Below are positions 43,141 to 51,877 of a stretch of 64,000 nt of DNA, piece after piece. Made by a program: the position numbers and the translations under genes. This DNA is from Flavobacterium sp. xlx-214 (lineage in GTDB: Bacteria; Bacteroidota; Bacteroidia; Flavobacteriales; Flavobacteriaceae), in the NCBI RefSeq assembly GCF_013874595.1, contig NZ_CP059431.1, forward strand, positions 1,736,001 through 1,800,000. Direction: 5' to 3'. Each line of letters starts with the position of its first letter. Position 1 is the stretch's first letter. The notes under the pieces are model-generated. The model was not told the origin of the DNA. It worked only from the letters and a program-made list of their open reading frames with translations, and searched no databases.

Positions 43141-43353
43141 TTAATCGTTATCAGGTATAAATTCTAAAATATCGCCTGGCTGGCAATTAAGCTCTTTACA
43201 AATAGCTTCTAATGTAGAGAACCGTATGGCTTTGGCTTTACCTGTTTTTAATATAGAAAGGTTAACGGTGGTAATGCCAATTTTATCGGCTAACTCTTGC
43301 GATTGCATTTTGCGTTTTGCTAACATTACATCAAGGTTTACTATTATGGGCAT
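43141..43353 (-). CDS. Cro/CI-type (XRE, YozG-like) transcriptional regulator
   Basis: 70 residues, essentially only a helix-turn-helix: RKMQSQELADKIGITTVNLSILKTGKAKAIRFSTLEAICKELNCQPGDIL. This YozG-like subfamily is typically found next to DUF2975 membrane proteins, as here. It starts 3 bp after the stop of the second DUF2975 gene and ends the operon. It probably represses its own operon, perhaps through the TATCGA repeats near the promoter; inference. Confidence 0.9.
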   Translation of the reverse strand: MPIIVNLDVMLAKRKMQSQELADKIGITTVNLSILKTGKAKAIRFSTLEAICKELNCQPGDILEFIPDND

Positions 43354-43356
43354 ACG

Positions 43357-43905
43357 CTAAATGGTTAAATCGTTTTCTTGTTTTAGTTCTACGTTTTCTT
43401 CTTTTTGTTGTTTCGCAATTTGAAATGCTTTACTTAGAATTAAAAAAAATAAACCTATAATAAAACCATTTATTGGGTATTCTAAAAAAGTATCGAATCC
43501 ATTGGAAGAATTTTTAAAAAAAGTAAAACTTTTCATATCTATAATTGGCTTTAAACTATATATTAATAAATATCCAATAGCAAAGATGTACCCCATTTGT
43601 TTTAGATAAATAACAACCTTTTCATCAAATATTTTACTTTTCTTAAACTGTTTTATTACTTTATAAAAAAGTAAAAGTGCGTAAGCATTTGCAATAAAAA
43701 CAATAACATAAATTAAAAGCGATATGAATAAGGGGTATGGATTGTTGGTGGTTAAAACTTCTTGTTTAAATAGTAAATAACTCGGTATTTCTGTTTCAAT
43801 ATTTGCTATTGTATATCCTACAATCCAAATGAGTACAGGTACCATAATGATAAAAGCAAGCAATATTATGTAAAGAATGAAGCTTAGAATGTTTAGTGTT
43901 TTCAT
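43357..43905 (-). CDS. DUF2975 membrane protein, second copy
   Basis: 182 residues with four hydrophobic segments (about 6-30, 55-80, 100-120, 145-163) and a cytosolic tail QQKEENVELKQENDLTI. DUF2975 proteins have unknown function. It is a divergent tandem paralog of the gene upstream; the two share topology and tail, and 28 bp at the 3' end are identical. 2 bp separate the genes. Confidence 0.88.
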   Translation of the reverse strand: MKTLNILSFILYIILLAFIIMVPVLIWIVGYTIANIETEIPSYLLFKQEVLTTNNPYPLFISLLIYVIVFIANAYALLLFYKVIKQFKKSKIFDEKVVIYLKQMGYIFAIGYLLIYSLKPIIDMKSFTFFKNSSNGFDTFLEYPINGFIIGLFFLILSKAFQIAKQQKEENVELKQENDLTI

Positions 43906-43907
43906 AA

Positions 43908-44462
43908 TTAAATGGTTAAATCGTTTTCTTGTTTTAATGTAATGTTTTCTTCTTTCTGTTGTTTAGCCAATTGAAATACTTTGCTTAAGACAATAAAGAA
44001 TAAGCTGATGATTAAACCATTAAAAGGGTTTAAAAATAAATTGGTAAAACTAAAGTTAATAGGAACTGATTTTTGCAGATTTGCTTTTTCGATGATTTCA
44101 AAATATTTAAATAAACAATTAACTACAAATCCTATCAAAAAAATATAACCAATTGTTTTAAAGTTTTTAATGATGGTATTTTCAAAGAATTTCATTTCCA
44201 TAAATAAATCCAAACATTTTCTAAAAAGATAAAGAGCATAAATATAACTTACAGCATAAATAAGCACCATAATTCCTATAACGATGATTAAGAAATTACT
44301 TAAAGGTGTATTTATATTGGAGCTAAACCTAGTAAGGAAATTAAATCCTAAATTAATATTAAAAGCATACAGCAAAAAGGAAATAGTTATAAAACTTGTA
44401 AGTAGAACTAAAAAGCCAAAGATGATACGTATGACAATGTTTAAAAAGGTTATTGTTCTCAT
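43908..44462 (-). CDS. DUF2975 membrane protein, first copy
   Basis: 184 residues, four hydrophobic segments with the motif GLIISLFFIVLSKVFQLAKQQKEEN near the C-terminus (fully matched in spirit by GFIIGLFFLILSKAFQIA in its paralog). First gene of the three-gene operon. Inner membrane; role unknown, possibly sensing or transport linked to the small regulator. Confidence 0.88.
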   Translation of the reverse strand: MRTITFLNIVIRIIFGFLVLLTSFITISFLLYAFNINLGFNFLTRFSSNINTPLSNFLIIVIGIMVLIYAVSYIYALYLFRKCLDLFMEMKFFENTIIKNFKTIGYIFLIGFVVNCLFKYFEIIEKANLQKSVPINFSFTNLFLNPFNGLIISLFFIVLSKVFQLAKQQKEENITLKQENDLTI

Positions 44463-44486
44463 AAAGATCGTTATTTGATTATTTTA

Positions 44487-44513
44487 TATCGACAAAGATA
44501 TATAAATTATCGA
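44487..44513 (-). promoter_or_regulatory. Promoter region with TATCGA direct repeats
   Basis: TATCGA occurs at 44487-44492 and 44508-44513 on the plus strand, 21 bp apart, bracketing a TATCTTTG -7 box read on the minus strand (44493-44500). A TTG at 44518-44520 could be the -33 element, though its 17-bp spacing is short. Two helical turns between repeats suit binding by a small HTH dimer. Confidence 0.45.
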
Positions 44514-44533
44514 AAAACAATAATTAAATATGT

Positions 44534-44564
44534 AAAAAAAATCACTCGATAATGAGTGATTTTT
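44534..44564 (-). terminator. Rho-independent terminator of the ABC exporter operon
   Basis: AAAATCACTC-gataat-GAGTGATTTT, 20 bp past the ABC exporter stop, T run on the minus strand. Confidence 0.88.
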
Positions 44565-44583
44565 AAATTATATGTGTAATTGC

Positions 44584-46419
44584 TTAACTTTCAAAAGATT
44601 GTAAAGAAACTAATTTAGCGTATGTTCCGTTTTTAGCAATTAGTTCGTCGTGTGTACCTTGTTCGGCAATTTCACCACGATGCATTACAACAATAACATC
44701 AGCTTTTTGTATGGTAGATAAACGGTGCGCAATAACAACCGATGTACGGTTAGCCATCATTTTTTCAAGGGCGTCTTGTACCAAACGTTCGCTTTCGGTA
44801 TCTAAGGCAGATGTTGCTTCGTCTAAAACCATAATAGGCGGATTCTTTAATACAGCACGCGCAATAGAAATACGTTGTTTTTGTCCGCCTGATAATTTTC
44901 CTCCAGCATCACCAATATTCGTGTTGATTCCTTCGGGTAAATTTTGAACAAACTCGTAAGCATTGGCAATTTTTAAAGCATCTACAACTTCATCATCGGT
45001 TGCGTTTAATTTTCCAATTCTAACATTATCAGCAATACTTCCATTAAACATAATGCTATCTTGGGTAACCAAACCTAATTGATTGCGTAAAGAAAATAAT
45101 TGAATGTCTTTAATATTAGTGCTATCAATTGCAATGGTGCCATTTTCTACATCGTAAAAACGCATTAATAAATTGGCAATAGTACTTTTACCAGAACCTG
45201 ACTGACCAACCAATGCAACGGTTTTTCCTTTAGGAATGTCTAAGTTAAAATTCTTTAAAACATTTCGCTCTCCATCATAAGAAAAGGTAATATCTTTTAA
45301 AGAAATTTTATCATTGAAAGAGGTGATTTTAAGAGATTCATCTGTATCACGAATTACGTTTGGCGTTTCTAGAATTTCAAAAACACGTTCAGCAGCAGCA
45401 GATCCGTTCTTAACTTGATAAGATGCTTTAGAAATAGCCTTTGCAGGTGTTAAAATATTATATGCCATACCAATATAACCAATAAATGCGCCACCTGTTA
45501 ACGAACCATCTTGAAGAACTAATGTTCCTCCGTAAATTAATAAAACGGCAATGGTAGCAATACCTAAGAACTCAGACATAGGCGATGCTAAGTTGTTTTT
45601 TTTACCAATTTTATTTGTAAGAATGTATAAACGATTAACCGATTCATTAAAAATCCTTTTGAAATAACCTTCTGCGTTGTAACCTTTTACTACTTTTAAA
45701 CCTGATAACGTTTCTTCTACAACCGAAATCATATAACCGTTTTCTTGCTGTGCACGAGTAGATTGAGATTTTAACGATTTACCAATTTGCGAAATAATCA
45801 ACCCTGAAATAGGTATGAAAATAAACACAAACAAAGTAAGTTCCCAACTTATCGAAAACATAGCAATAAGTGTTAAAATAATGGTAAGAGGTTCTTTTAC
45901 AATAAGTTCTAAAACAGCAAAAAACGAATTTTGTACTTCGCTTACATCACCTAACATGCGCGCCATAACATCGCCTTTACGTTTTTCGGAATAAAATGAT
46001 ACAGGTAAATCAACAATTTTTGCATACATTTTTTCTCTAAAATCACGTAAAACACCCGTTTTTAGTTTCATTAAATGCTGTAATCCTAAAAATCCAAAGA
46101 GGTTCTTTAGTAAGAAAATAATAATGATAATACTAATAATGAGGTATAAAGCATATTGAGCACCTTTAACCTCGGTAAGATGATTAATATGATAGTATAA
46201 AGTATCACTTAGAAAATCTTTAAGTTCCCAAATATTTGTAAAAGTAGGTAGTTTGATAACTTTTTCTTTTTCTCCAAATAATACATTCATTACAGGAATA
46301 ATCATAACCATACCCAATGTGCTAAAAAGCGCATATAGTACATTAAAAATAACATTCCAGACAATGTTTTTCTTGTAAAATAAAGCGTAAGGCAGTATTT
46401 TTTTTATATTATTGTCCAT
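44584..46419 (-). CDS. ABC exporter, fused permease and ATPase (MsbA-like)
   Basis: 611 residues. Six transmembrane helices to about residue 340, then ATPase with Walker A GQSGSGKST, signature LSGGQKQRISIARA, Walker B IMVLDEATSALD and IAHRLST. Its placement as last gene after a glycosyltransferase and phosphosugar mutase suggests export of a lipid-linked glycan or lipid A core, but this is inference. Start and the preceding stop overlap by 1 bp. It differs clearly from the other exporter in the window. Confidence 0.93.
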   Translation of the reverse strand: MDNNIKKILPYALFYKKNIVWNVIFNVLYALFSTLGMVMIIPVMNVLFGEKEKVIKLPTFTNIWELKDFLSDTLYYHINHLTEVKGAQYALYLIISIIIIIFLLKNLFGFLGLQHLMKLKTGVLRDFREKMYAKIVDLPVSFYSEKRKGDVMARMLGDVSEVQNSFFAVLELIVKEPLTIILTLIAMFSISWELTLFVFIFIPISGLIISQIGKSLKSQSTRAQQENGYMISVVEETLSGLKVVKGYNAEGYFKRIFNESVNRLYILTNKIGKKNNLASPMSEFLGIATIAVLLIYGGTLVLQDGSLTGGAFIGYIGMAYNILTPAKAISKASYQVKNGSAAAERVFEILETPNVIRDTDESLKITSFNDKISLKDITFSYDGERNVLKNFNLDIPKGKTVALVGQSGSGKSTIANLLMRFYDVENGTIAIDSTNIKDIQLFSLRNQLGLVTQDSIMFNGSIADNVRIGKLNATDDEVVDALKIANAYEFVQNLPEGINTNIGDAGGKLSGGQKQRISIARAVLKNPPIMVLDEATSALDTESERLVQDALEKMMANRTSVVIAHRLSTIQKADVIVVMHRGEIAEQGTHDELIAKNGTYAKLVSLQSFES

Positions 46420-48149
46420 TAGTTTAATTTCATATCATTAATGATTTGGTCGATTTTTTGCTGTAAATAATCGTCTGCATCTTTAAGTTCATCAACCGAT
46501 TCTATCATGGTATTGGTACTAAAATAGAATTTAATCTTTGGCTCGGTACCACTTGGACGCGCGCAGATTTTAGATCCATCTTCTAAATAGTAAATCAACA
46601 CATTTGATTTTGGTAAATACAAAGGTTCTGTTTCATTTGAAAATAAATTCGTTGCCACAGCACTTTGATAATCTTCAATGAAAACAACGCGTTCACCAGC
46701 AATTTCTTTCAGCGGATTGTTACGTAATTCGGTCATCATGTTTGCAATTTCCTCAGCACCATCTTTCCCTTTTTTGGTAATCGAAATTAAATGTTCTTTG
46801 TAATAGCCGTAATCAACATATAAATTCAATAATTCTTGGTATAGTGATGAACCCGCAGCTTTTGCTATAGCCGCAATTTCGCAAACCAATAGGGTAGAAG
46901 CCACAGCATCTTTATCACGCACGGCATCGCCTACCATAAATCCAAAACTTTCTTCGCCACCGCCAATAAATTCTTGTTCAGGGAAATCTTTAATAAACTT
47001 CGCAATCCATTTAAAACCTGTTAAACCTACTTTACAATCAACATCATACGCTTCTGCCAAAGCCAACATCATAGGAGTTGATACAATGGTTGAACCAATA
47101 AATTGTTTGCGATCTTTAATTTTTCCTGCACGTTTCCATTGTTCTAACAAAAACGCTGTCATGACAATCATGGATTGATTTCCGTTTAATAAAATCATTT
47201 CGCCTTCTTTGTTACGAACCGCAACACCTAAACGATCAGAATCGGGATCGGTACCAATAACAATATCTGCATTAATTTCGTTAGCTAAATCTAAAGCCAT
47301 TTGTAAAGCAGCCGGTTCTTCTGGGTTGGGTGATTTTACGGTTGGAAAATCGCCATTAGGCTCAGCTTGCTCTTTTACAATATTTACATCGGTATATCCT
47401 GCTTTTGCTAAAACCTGCGGAATGGATTTAATAGATGTTCCGTGTAAAGAAGTGTATACAATTTTTAATTGATTTTTAGCTTCTTGCGGAATATTAAAAC
47501 TCGCATTTTCTACAGCCGATTGTACAAAAACTTCGTCAATTTCCGCACCGATGTACTCAATTAATGATGGATTAGAATCGAACAAAATGTCCGAATAATC
47601 CAAACTGTCAATTACTTGAATGATTTCTTTGTCTTGTGGTGGTACTAATTGTCCGCCATCTTGCCAATATACTTTGTATCCGTTGTATTCTGGTGGATTG
47701 TGAGATGCCGTTAAAACAATTCCTGCATGACATTTTAAATAACGTACCGCAAACGATAATTCTGGTGTAGGACGTAATTCTTCAAACAAAAACACTTTAA
47801 TTCCATTAGCAGAAAATACATCGGCAACTACTTTTGCCAACGTATCACTGTTGTGACGGCAATCGTACGCAATAGCTACTTTAATTTCTTCGTTAGGAAA
47901 CGATTTTTTTAAGTATTGCGATAAACCTTGTGTGTTTTTACCTAACGTGTATTTATTAATGCGGTTAGTACCAACGCCCATAATACCACGCATACCGCCT
48001 GTACCAAATTCTAGATTTTTGTAAAAAGCATCTTCTAATTCTTTAGGAGATGAGGATACTAAATCGGTAACTTTTTCTTGCGTTTCTGTATCAAAAGGAG
48101 CTTGTGTCCAAGCATTTGCTTTTTCTAATATATTTTTAGGAATATCCAT
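46419..48149 (-). CDS. Phosphosugar mutase (phosphoglucomutase/phosphomannomutase family)
   Basis: Interconverts hexose 1- and 6-phosphates, cytosolic. 576 residues, the long form typical of Firmicutes and Bacteroidota PgcA-like enzymes. Phosphoserine loop LTASHNPPEYNGYKVYW, metal loop IGTDPDSDRLGVAV, sugar-binding GGEESFGFM and phosphate-binding RPSGTEPKIKFYF. Supplies Glc-1-P or Man-1-P for glycan synthesis by its neighbours. Confidence 0.95.
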   Translation of the reverse strand: MDIPKNILEKANAWTQAPFDTETQEKVTDLVSSSPKELEDAFYKNLEFGTGGMRGIMGVGTNRINKYTLGKNTQGLSQYLKKSFPNEEIKVAIAYDCRHNSDTLAKVVADVFSANGIKVFLFEELRPTPELSFAVRYLKCHAGIVLTASHNPPEYNGYKVYWQDGGQLVPPQDKEIIQVIDSLDYSDILFDSNPSLIEYIGAEIDEVFVQSAVENASFNIPQEAKNQLKIVYTSLHGTSIKSIPQVLAKAGYTDVNIVKEQAEPNGDFPTVKSPNPEEPAALQMALDLANEINADIVIGTDPDSDRLGVAVRNKEGEMILLNGNQSMIVMTAFLLEQWKRAGKIKDRKQFIGSTIVSTPMMLALAEAYDVDCKVGLTGFKWIAKFIKDFPEQEFIGGGEESFGFMVGDAVRDKDAVASTLLVCEIAAIAKAAGSSLYQELLNLYVDYGYYKEHLISITKKGKDGAEEIANMMTELRNNPLKEIAGERVVFIEDYQSAVATNLFSNETEPLYLPKSNVLIYYLEDGSKICARPSGTEPKIKFYFSTNTMIESVDELKDADDYLQQKIDQIINDMKLN

Positions 48150-48161
48150 GATATTTTTTAA

Positions 48162-49118
48162 TTAAGAGTTAAGTTTTGAAGCAATTTTGTATCGAGCTTC
48201 GTTGTTTTTGGTTCTCAGGATGATTTCGCCCAAGAAACCAGCTAAAAATAGTTGCGTACCTAAAATCATGGCTGTTAAAGCAATGTAAAACCAAGGATTT
48301 TTAGTGACTAATAAAGCAGGTTCGCCAACCGATAATTTGTATATTTTGTAAACGCCTATAAACAAAGCGCTGCAAAATCCAATAACAAACATAAAAGCGC
48401 CCATAGCACCAAATAAATGCATAGGACGTTTGCCAAATTTTGATAAAAACCAAATGGTTATTAAATCTAGAAAGCCATTAATAAAACGACTCATGCCAAA
48501 TTTTGAAGTTCCGTATTTGCGTGCTTGGTGTTGTACTACTTTTTCGCCAATTTTAGAAAATCCAGCGTTTTTTGCTAAAACAGGTATATAACGATGCATT
48601 TCGCCATAAACATCAATGTTTTTTACTACTTTATTATTGTACGCTTTTAAGCCACAATTAAAATCGTTTAGTTGAACGCCCGATGTTCTTCGCGCAGCCC
48701 AATTGAATAATTTTGAGGGTAAATTTTTGGCAAAAACGGCATCGTAACGTTTCTTTTTCCAACCCGAAACTAAATCAAACTTTTGTGATGTAATCATTTG
48801 ATATAATTCAGGAATTTCATCAGGACTGTCTTGTAAATCAGCATCCATGGTAATAACAACATCACCTTGCGCCATATCAAAACCAGCGTGTAAAGCTTGC
48901 GATTTTCCGTAATTTTTCTGAAAACGAATCCCTTTTACATTGACATCAGCAACTTGTAATTTTAAAATTTCATTCCACGATTCATCCGTACTTCCATCAT
49001 CAATAAAAATAACTTCATACGTAAAATTATTTTCACGCATTACTTTTTCAATCCAAGTGTGTAACTCAGGTAATGATTCAGCCTCGTTTAATAAAGGAAT
49101 TAAAATCGATAGATTCAT
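48162..49118 (-). CDS. Family 2 glycosyltransferase (polyprenyl-phosphate type)
   Basis: 318 residues. GT-A domain with ILIPLLNEAESLPEL, IDDGSTDES and the DxD-like DADLQDSPDEIP, RFQKNYGKSQALHAGFDMA; then two C-terminal transmembrane helices (LFGAMGAFMFVIGFCSALFIG and FYIALTAMILGTQLFLAGF) like the DPM1/ArnC/GtrB group that loads sugars onto undecaprenyl phosphate. Between DUF4199 (1-bp overlap) and the mutase (12 bp). Confidence 0.93.
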   Translation of the reverse strand: MNLSILIPLLNEAESLPELHTWIEKVMRENNFTYEVIFIDDGSTDESWNEILKLQVADVNVKGIRFQKNYGKSQALHAGFDMAQGDVVITMDADLQDSPDEIPELYQMITSQKFDLVSGWKKKRYDAVFAKNLPSKLFNWAARRTSGVQLNDFNCGLKAYNNKVVKNIDVYGEMHRYIPVLAKNAGFSKIGEKVVQHQARKYGTSKFGMSRFINGFLDLITIWFLSKFGKRPMHLFGAMGAFMFVIGFCSALFIGVYKIYKLSVGEPALLVTKNPWFYIALTAMILGTQLFLAGFLGEIILRTKNNEARYKIASKLNS

Positions 49119-49666
49119 TAGGTTGTTTTTGGAGTTGAAAATTCTGATTTATTTCTAAAAGTTAAAGATATTAATAAGCCAGCAATTGATGCGCCTAATA
49201 AACTTTGAGCCAATGAGAAAATTAATGAACTAAAAGAAAAGTTATCATCTGGATTATTGCGAATAAATTCCATTTGTTTTTCTAATTCTTCCTTTGGTAA
49301 GCTTAATTCTTTTGCTATGTTTTGAGCCATTTCAATCATAATTTTATTGTTAGCTTCTTTAGCAGCAGGATCAACAAAATTAAACAATACAAATTGCAAC
49401 AGCATATTGGTAACAAAACCAATAATTATCATGATGAAAAAAGCAGAAAAACCTTCTTTAAAAGTTATAAAATTGCCTAATCGTTTTTTAGTAATCCATA
49501 CACAAGAAATAGCCAATACTAAAACAACAATCATGTTTACAATACCAAAATAAGGTTTAGCAAAAAGGGTATAATCAGCAAAAAAAACAATAACGTTTGC
49601 AAGTAAATAGTAAAAGGCTAGAATAAGACCAAAAGATATTCCTGTTTTTTTACTTATAGGGTTCAT
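49118..49666 (-). CDS. DUF4199 membrane protein
   Basis: 182 residues with four hydrophobic helices (about 10-30, 40-58, 68-95, 145-168) and a charged loop after helix 3 (AKEANNKIMIEMAQNIAKELSLPKEELEKQMEF), as in the Bacteroidota DUF4199 family. Function unknown. Regularly precedes a GT2 gene, as here, and opens the DUF4199-GT2-mutase-ABC operon. The first segment carries little more than MNPISKKTGISFG before the membrane. Confidence 0.9.
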   Translation of the reverse strand: MNPISKKTGISFGLILAFYYLLANVIVFFADYTLFAKPYFGIVNMIVVLVLAISCVWITKKRLGNFITFKEGFSAFFIMIIIGFVTNMLLQFVLFNFVDPAAKEANNKIMIEMAQNIAKELSLPKEELEKQMEFIRNNPDDNFSFSSLIFSLAQSLLGASIAGLLISLTFRNKSEFSTPKTT

Positions 49667-49756
49667 ATAAATTAGTATTTTGATAAAATCTTACAAATAT
49701 ACAAAATTAGCTTTTAGAAAAATTTGATATTAGCTTTTAAAAAAACGAAAGATATG

Positions 49757-49786
49757 TTTGATATTTAAAAATATGTAGTAAATTTG
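49757..49786 (+). promoter_or_regulatory. Promoter of rpmE2
   Basis: TTTG (49757-49760) and TAAATTTG (49779-49786) 18 bp apart, followed by CAATCTG. It leaves a roughly 110-nt untranslated leader before the L31 ATG. Confidence 0.75.
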
Positions 49787-49810
49787 CAATCTGAAAATAA
49801 ACAATTTTTA

Positions 49811-49876
49811 CAAACAAAAAGCTATTGGTTTGTTTATACCTTTTAGAAATATAAAAGCATCAGAGCAAAAAATAGC
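49811..49876 (+). promoter_or_regulatory. Possible structured leader of rpmE2
   Basis: In the leader ACAAAC...GTTTGT (about 49810-49833) forms one stem and GCTATT (49821-49826) can instead pair with AATAGC (49871-49876). L31 leaders with autoregulation are known in other phyla; whether this is one is unproven. Confidence 0.3.
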
Positions 49877-49900
49877 CATTTAATTTAAAACAGATTTATC

Positions 49901-50152
49901 ATGAAAAAAGGTATTCACCCAGAAAATTACAGATTAGTAGCGTTTAAAGATATGTCTAACGAAGACGTATTCATCACAAAATCAACAGTTGAAACAAAAG
50001 AAACAATTGAAGTTGATGGAGTAGAGTACCCAGTTTATAAAATGGAGATTTCTCGTACATCTCACCCATTCTATACAGGTAAATCTAAATTAATTGATAC
50101 TGCAGGACGTATCGATAAATTCAAAACTAAATACGCTAAATTCAAAAAATAG
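49901..50152 (+). CDS. rpmE2: 50S ribosomal protein L31, type B
   Basis: 83 residues, MKKGIHPENYRLVAFKDMSN...VDGVEYPVYKMEISRTSHPFYTGKSK...RIDKFKTKYAKFKK. The zinc-binding Cys residues of type A L31 are absent and the internal extension of type B is present. It is the form that does not need zinc. Bridges the subunits near the central protuberance. Monocistronic. Confidence 0.97.
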   Translation: MKKGIHPENYRLVAFKDMSNEDVFITKSTVETKETIEVDGVEYPVYKMEISRTSHPFYTGKSKLIDTAGRIDKFKTKYAKFKK

Positions 50153-50172
50153 TTTTTGGAGTTTTAAAATAG

Positions 50173-50204
50173 AAAAAAGCCTCACAATTTGTGAGGCTTT
50201 TTTT
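50173..50204. terminator. Bidirectional rho-independent terminator
   Basis: AAAAAAGCCTCACA-tt-TGTGAGGCTTTTTT between rpmE2 and the convergent lipoprotein gene. Confidence 0.92.
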
Positions 50205-50586
50205 ATTGTAATTTGTAAATTTCATCGTATGTAATATAATTGTCTCTAGAAATAGTGTACAAAGGCTCACCAGATTCTAAAGAAATAATAGCCACTTTGG
50301 TATTATCTACAACCGGAAACAAAATTTGATACGTTCTACCATCATCTAACTTAATACCGTAAGATTTAACTCCGTTTGAAATTTTTACAGCATTCTGAGA
50401 ATAATTATACGTTGTTAATTTACCTGCGGTATCTTTAACATCAAACTTATTCTTATCAAAGGTTATGTCAAATTTATTACCTTGATTATCTGTAGCTTTC
50501 CACGTACCTAAATACATATCAGAACCACTGCAACCTACCAATATAAATGTGGTAATTACACTAAAAAGAAATACTAACTTTTTCAT
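50203..50586 (-). CDS. Putative lipoprotein, lipocalin-like
   Basis: 127 residues. Signal MKKLVFLFSVITTFILVGC with Cys19 as lipid site, then SGSDMYLGTWKATDNQGNKFDITFDKNKF, a G-x-W opening followed by short strands, like small lipocalin-type Bacteroidota lipoproteins. Function unknown. Single gene on its own. Confidence 0.78.
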   Translation of the reverse strand: MKKLVFLFSVITTFILVGCSGSDMYLGTWKATDNQGNKFDITFDKNKFDVKDTAGKLTTYNYSQNAVKISNGVKSYGIKLDDGRTYQILFPVVDNTKVAIISLESGEPLYTISRDNYITYDEIYKLQ

Positions 50587-50674
50587 TTTTTCTTTTAAAG
50601 ATATTATTTTTTAAATTAAGAATACAATTTTCAATCAAACTTTGTACCTTTAAATCTTTAACATAAACTACAAA

Positions 50675-51844
50675 ATGAATTATATTTTATACGATGGTAC
50701 TGTTCGTAATGCTTTGTTACCATTTACATTTACACGACCTGTTGCTGATATTCGTGTTGGAATTTTAACAATACGTGAGAAATGGGAAAAGTATTTAGGA
50801 GTTACCACCACTACTGTAACAGAGGAATATTTGTCTGAAAAGTATCCTATGGTTGAAATGGAGGAAAACGTAATGATTAATGCATCATTTTGTCCTAATG
50901 AAGTGTTGGTTGAAATGATTAGTTTTTTACAACCTAAACAAGCTATTGTTAAAAACGATGAAATTATTGCTTTTTTTGCAACAGATGATCAAGATGAGAT
51001 TGATTTTGATGATTATGAATTGATTGCGATTGATGAAGATTGCTTACAAATACAATATTCTTGGGATATTTTTCAAAAAAATGATCAGGCTATTCGAGAA
51101 GATTTTGAATTACTTACTCAAGATCGTAGATCGCAGTCTATTCCTAATACAGTTCAAGTACTTGGAGCAGAAAATATTTTTATTGAAGAAGGTGCTGTAT
51201 TGAATTTTTGTACCTTAAATGCAACTACAGGTCCTATTTATATAGGAAAAGATAGTGAAATTATGGAAGGTTCTGTAATTAGAGGTCCTTTTGCTTTGTG
51301 TGATCATGCGCAAGTAAAATTGGCAACAAAAATTTACGGAGCTACAACAGTTGGACCTCATTGTAGAGTGGGTGGCGAAATAAATAATTCTGTTTTGTTT
51401 GCTTATTCTAACAAAGGACATGATGGTTTTTTAGGAAATGCAGTTTTAGGTGAATGGTGTAATATTGGAGCCGATTCTAACAATTCTAACTTGAAAAATA
51501 ATTACGAAGCAGTTAAATTGTGGGATTATGAAACAGAACGATTTGTAAATACTGGTTTACAATTTTGCGGGTTAATGATGGGCGATCATAGTAAATGTGG
51601 AATTAATACCATGTTTAATACAGGTACAGTTGTTGGAGTTTCGGCTAATATTTTTGGAGCAGGTTTTCCACGTAATTACATTGCAAATTTTACTTGGGGT
51701 GGTGCACAAGGCACACAAGCCTATTTACCTAAAAAAGCGTTTGAAACTGCAAAAATTGTAATGAGTCGTAGAAATATTGAATTTTCTGAGTTAGATGAAG
51801 ATATTTTAACGCACGTTTTTAATGAAACAAAAGAATGGCAATAA
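50675..51844 (+). CDS. GlmU-like putative sugar nucleotidyltransferase
   Basis: 389 residues. The N-terminal half begins MNYILYDGTVRNALLPFTFTRPVADIRVG and is a degenerate nucleotidyltransferase head; the second half is a left-handed beta-helix built from hexapeptide repeats (GPIYIGKDSEIMEGSVIRGPFAL, IYGATTVGPHCRVGG, GEWCNIGADSNNSNLK, VSANIFGAGFPRNYI). Bacteroidota genomes annotate these as GlmU family. Whether it makes UDP-GlcNAc is uncertain because the usual nucleotide-binding GxGxGxR loop is not seen. Confidence 0.88.
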   Translation: MNYILYDGTVRNALLPFTFTRPVADIRVGILTIREKWEKYLGVTTTTVTEEYLSEKYPMVEMEENVMINASFCPNEVLVEMISFLQPKQAIVKNDEIIAFFATDDQDEIDFDDYELIAIDEDCLQIQYSWDIFQKNDQAIREDFELLTQDRRSQSIPNTVQVLGAENIFIEEGAVLNFCTLNATTGPIYIGKDSEIMEGSVIRGPFALCDHAQVKLATKIYGATTVGPHCRVGGEINNSVLFAYSNKGHDGFLGNAVLGEWCNIGADSNNSNLKNNYEAVKLWDYETERFVNTGLQFCGLMMGDHSKCGINTMFNTGTVVGVSANIFGAGFPRNYIANFTWGGAQGTQAYLPKKAFETAKIVMSRRNIEFSELDEDILTHVFNETKEWQ

Positions 51845-51877
51845 ATAAAAGCAATGTGAAAACATTGCTTTTATTTA
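51842..51877. terminator. Bidirectional rho-independent terminator
   Basis: TAAATAAAAGCAATGT-gaaa-ACATTGCTTTTATTTA, 16-bp stem across both convergent gene ends. Confidence 0.9.

Noticed and set aside
30981..46419. The two ABC exporters as a recent duplication
   Set aside because: They differ in length and throughout the membrane domains, and have distinct signature motifs (LSSGQ and LSGGQ) and neighbours.
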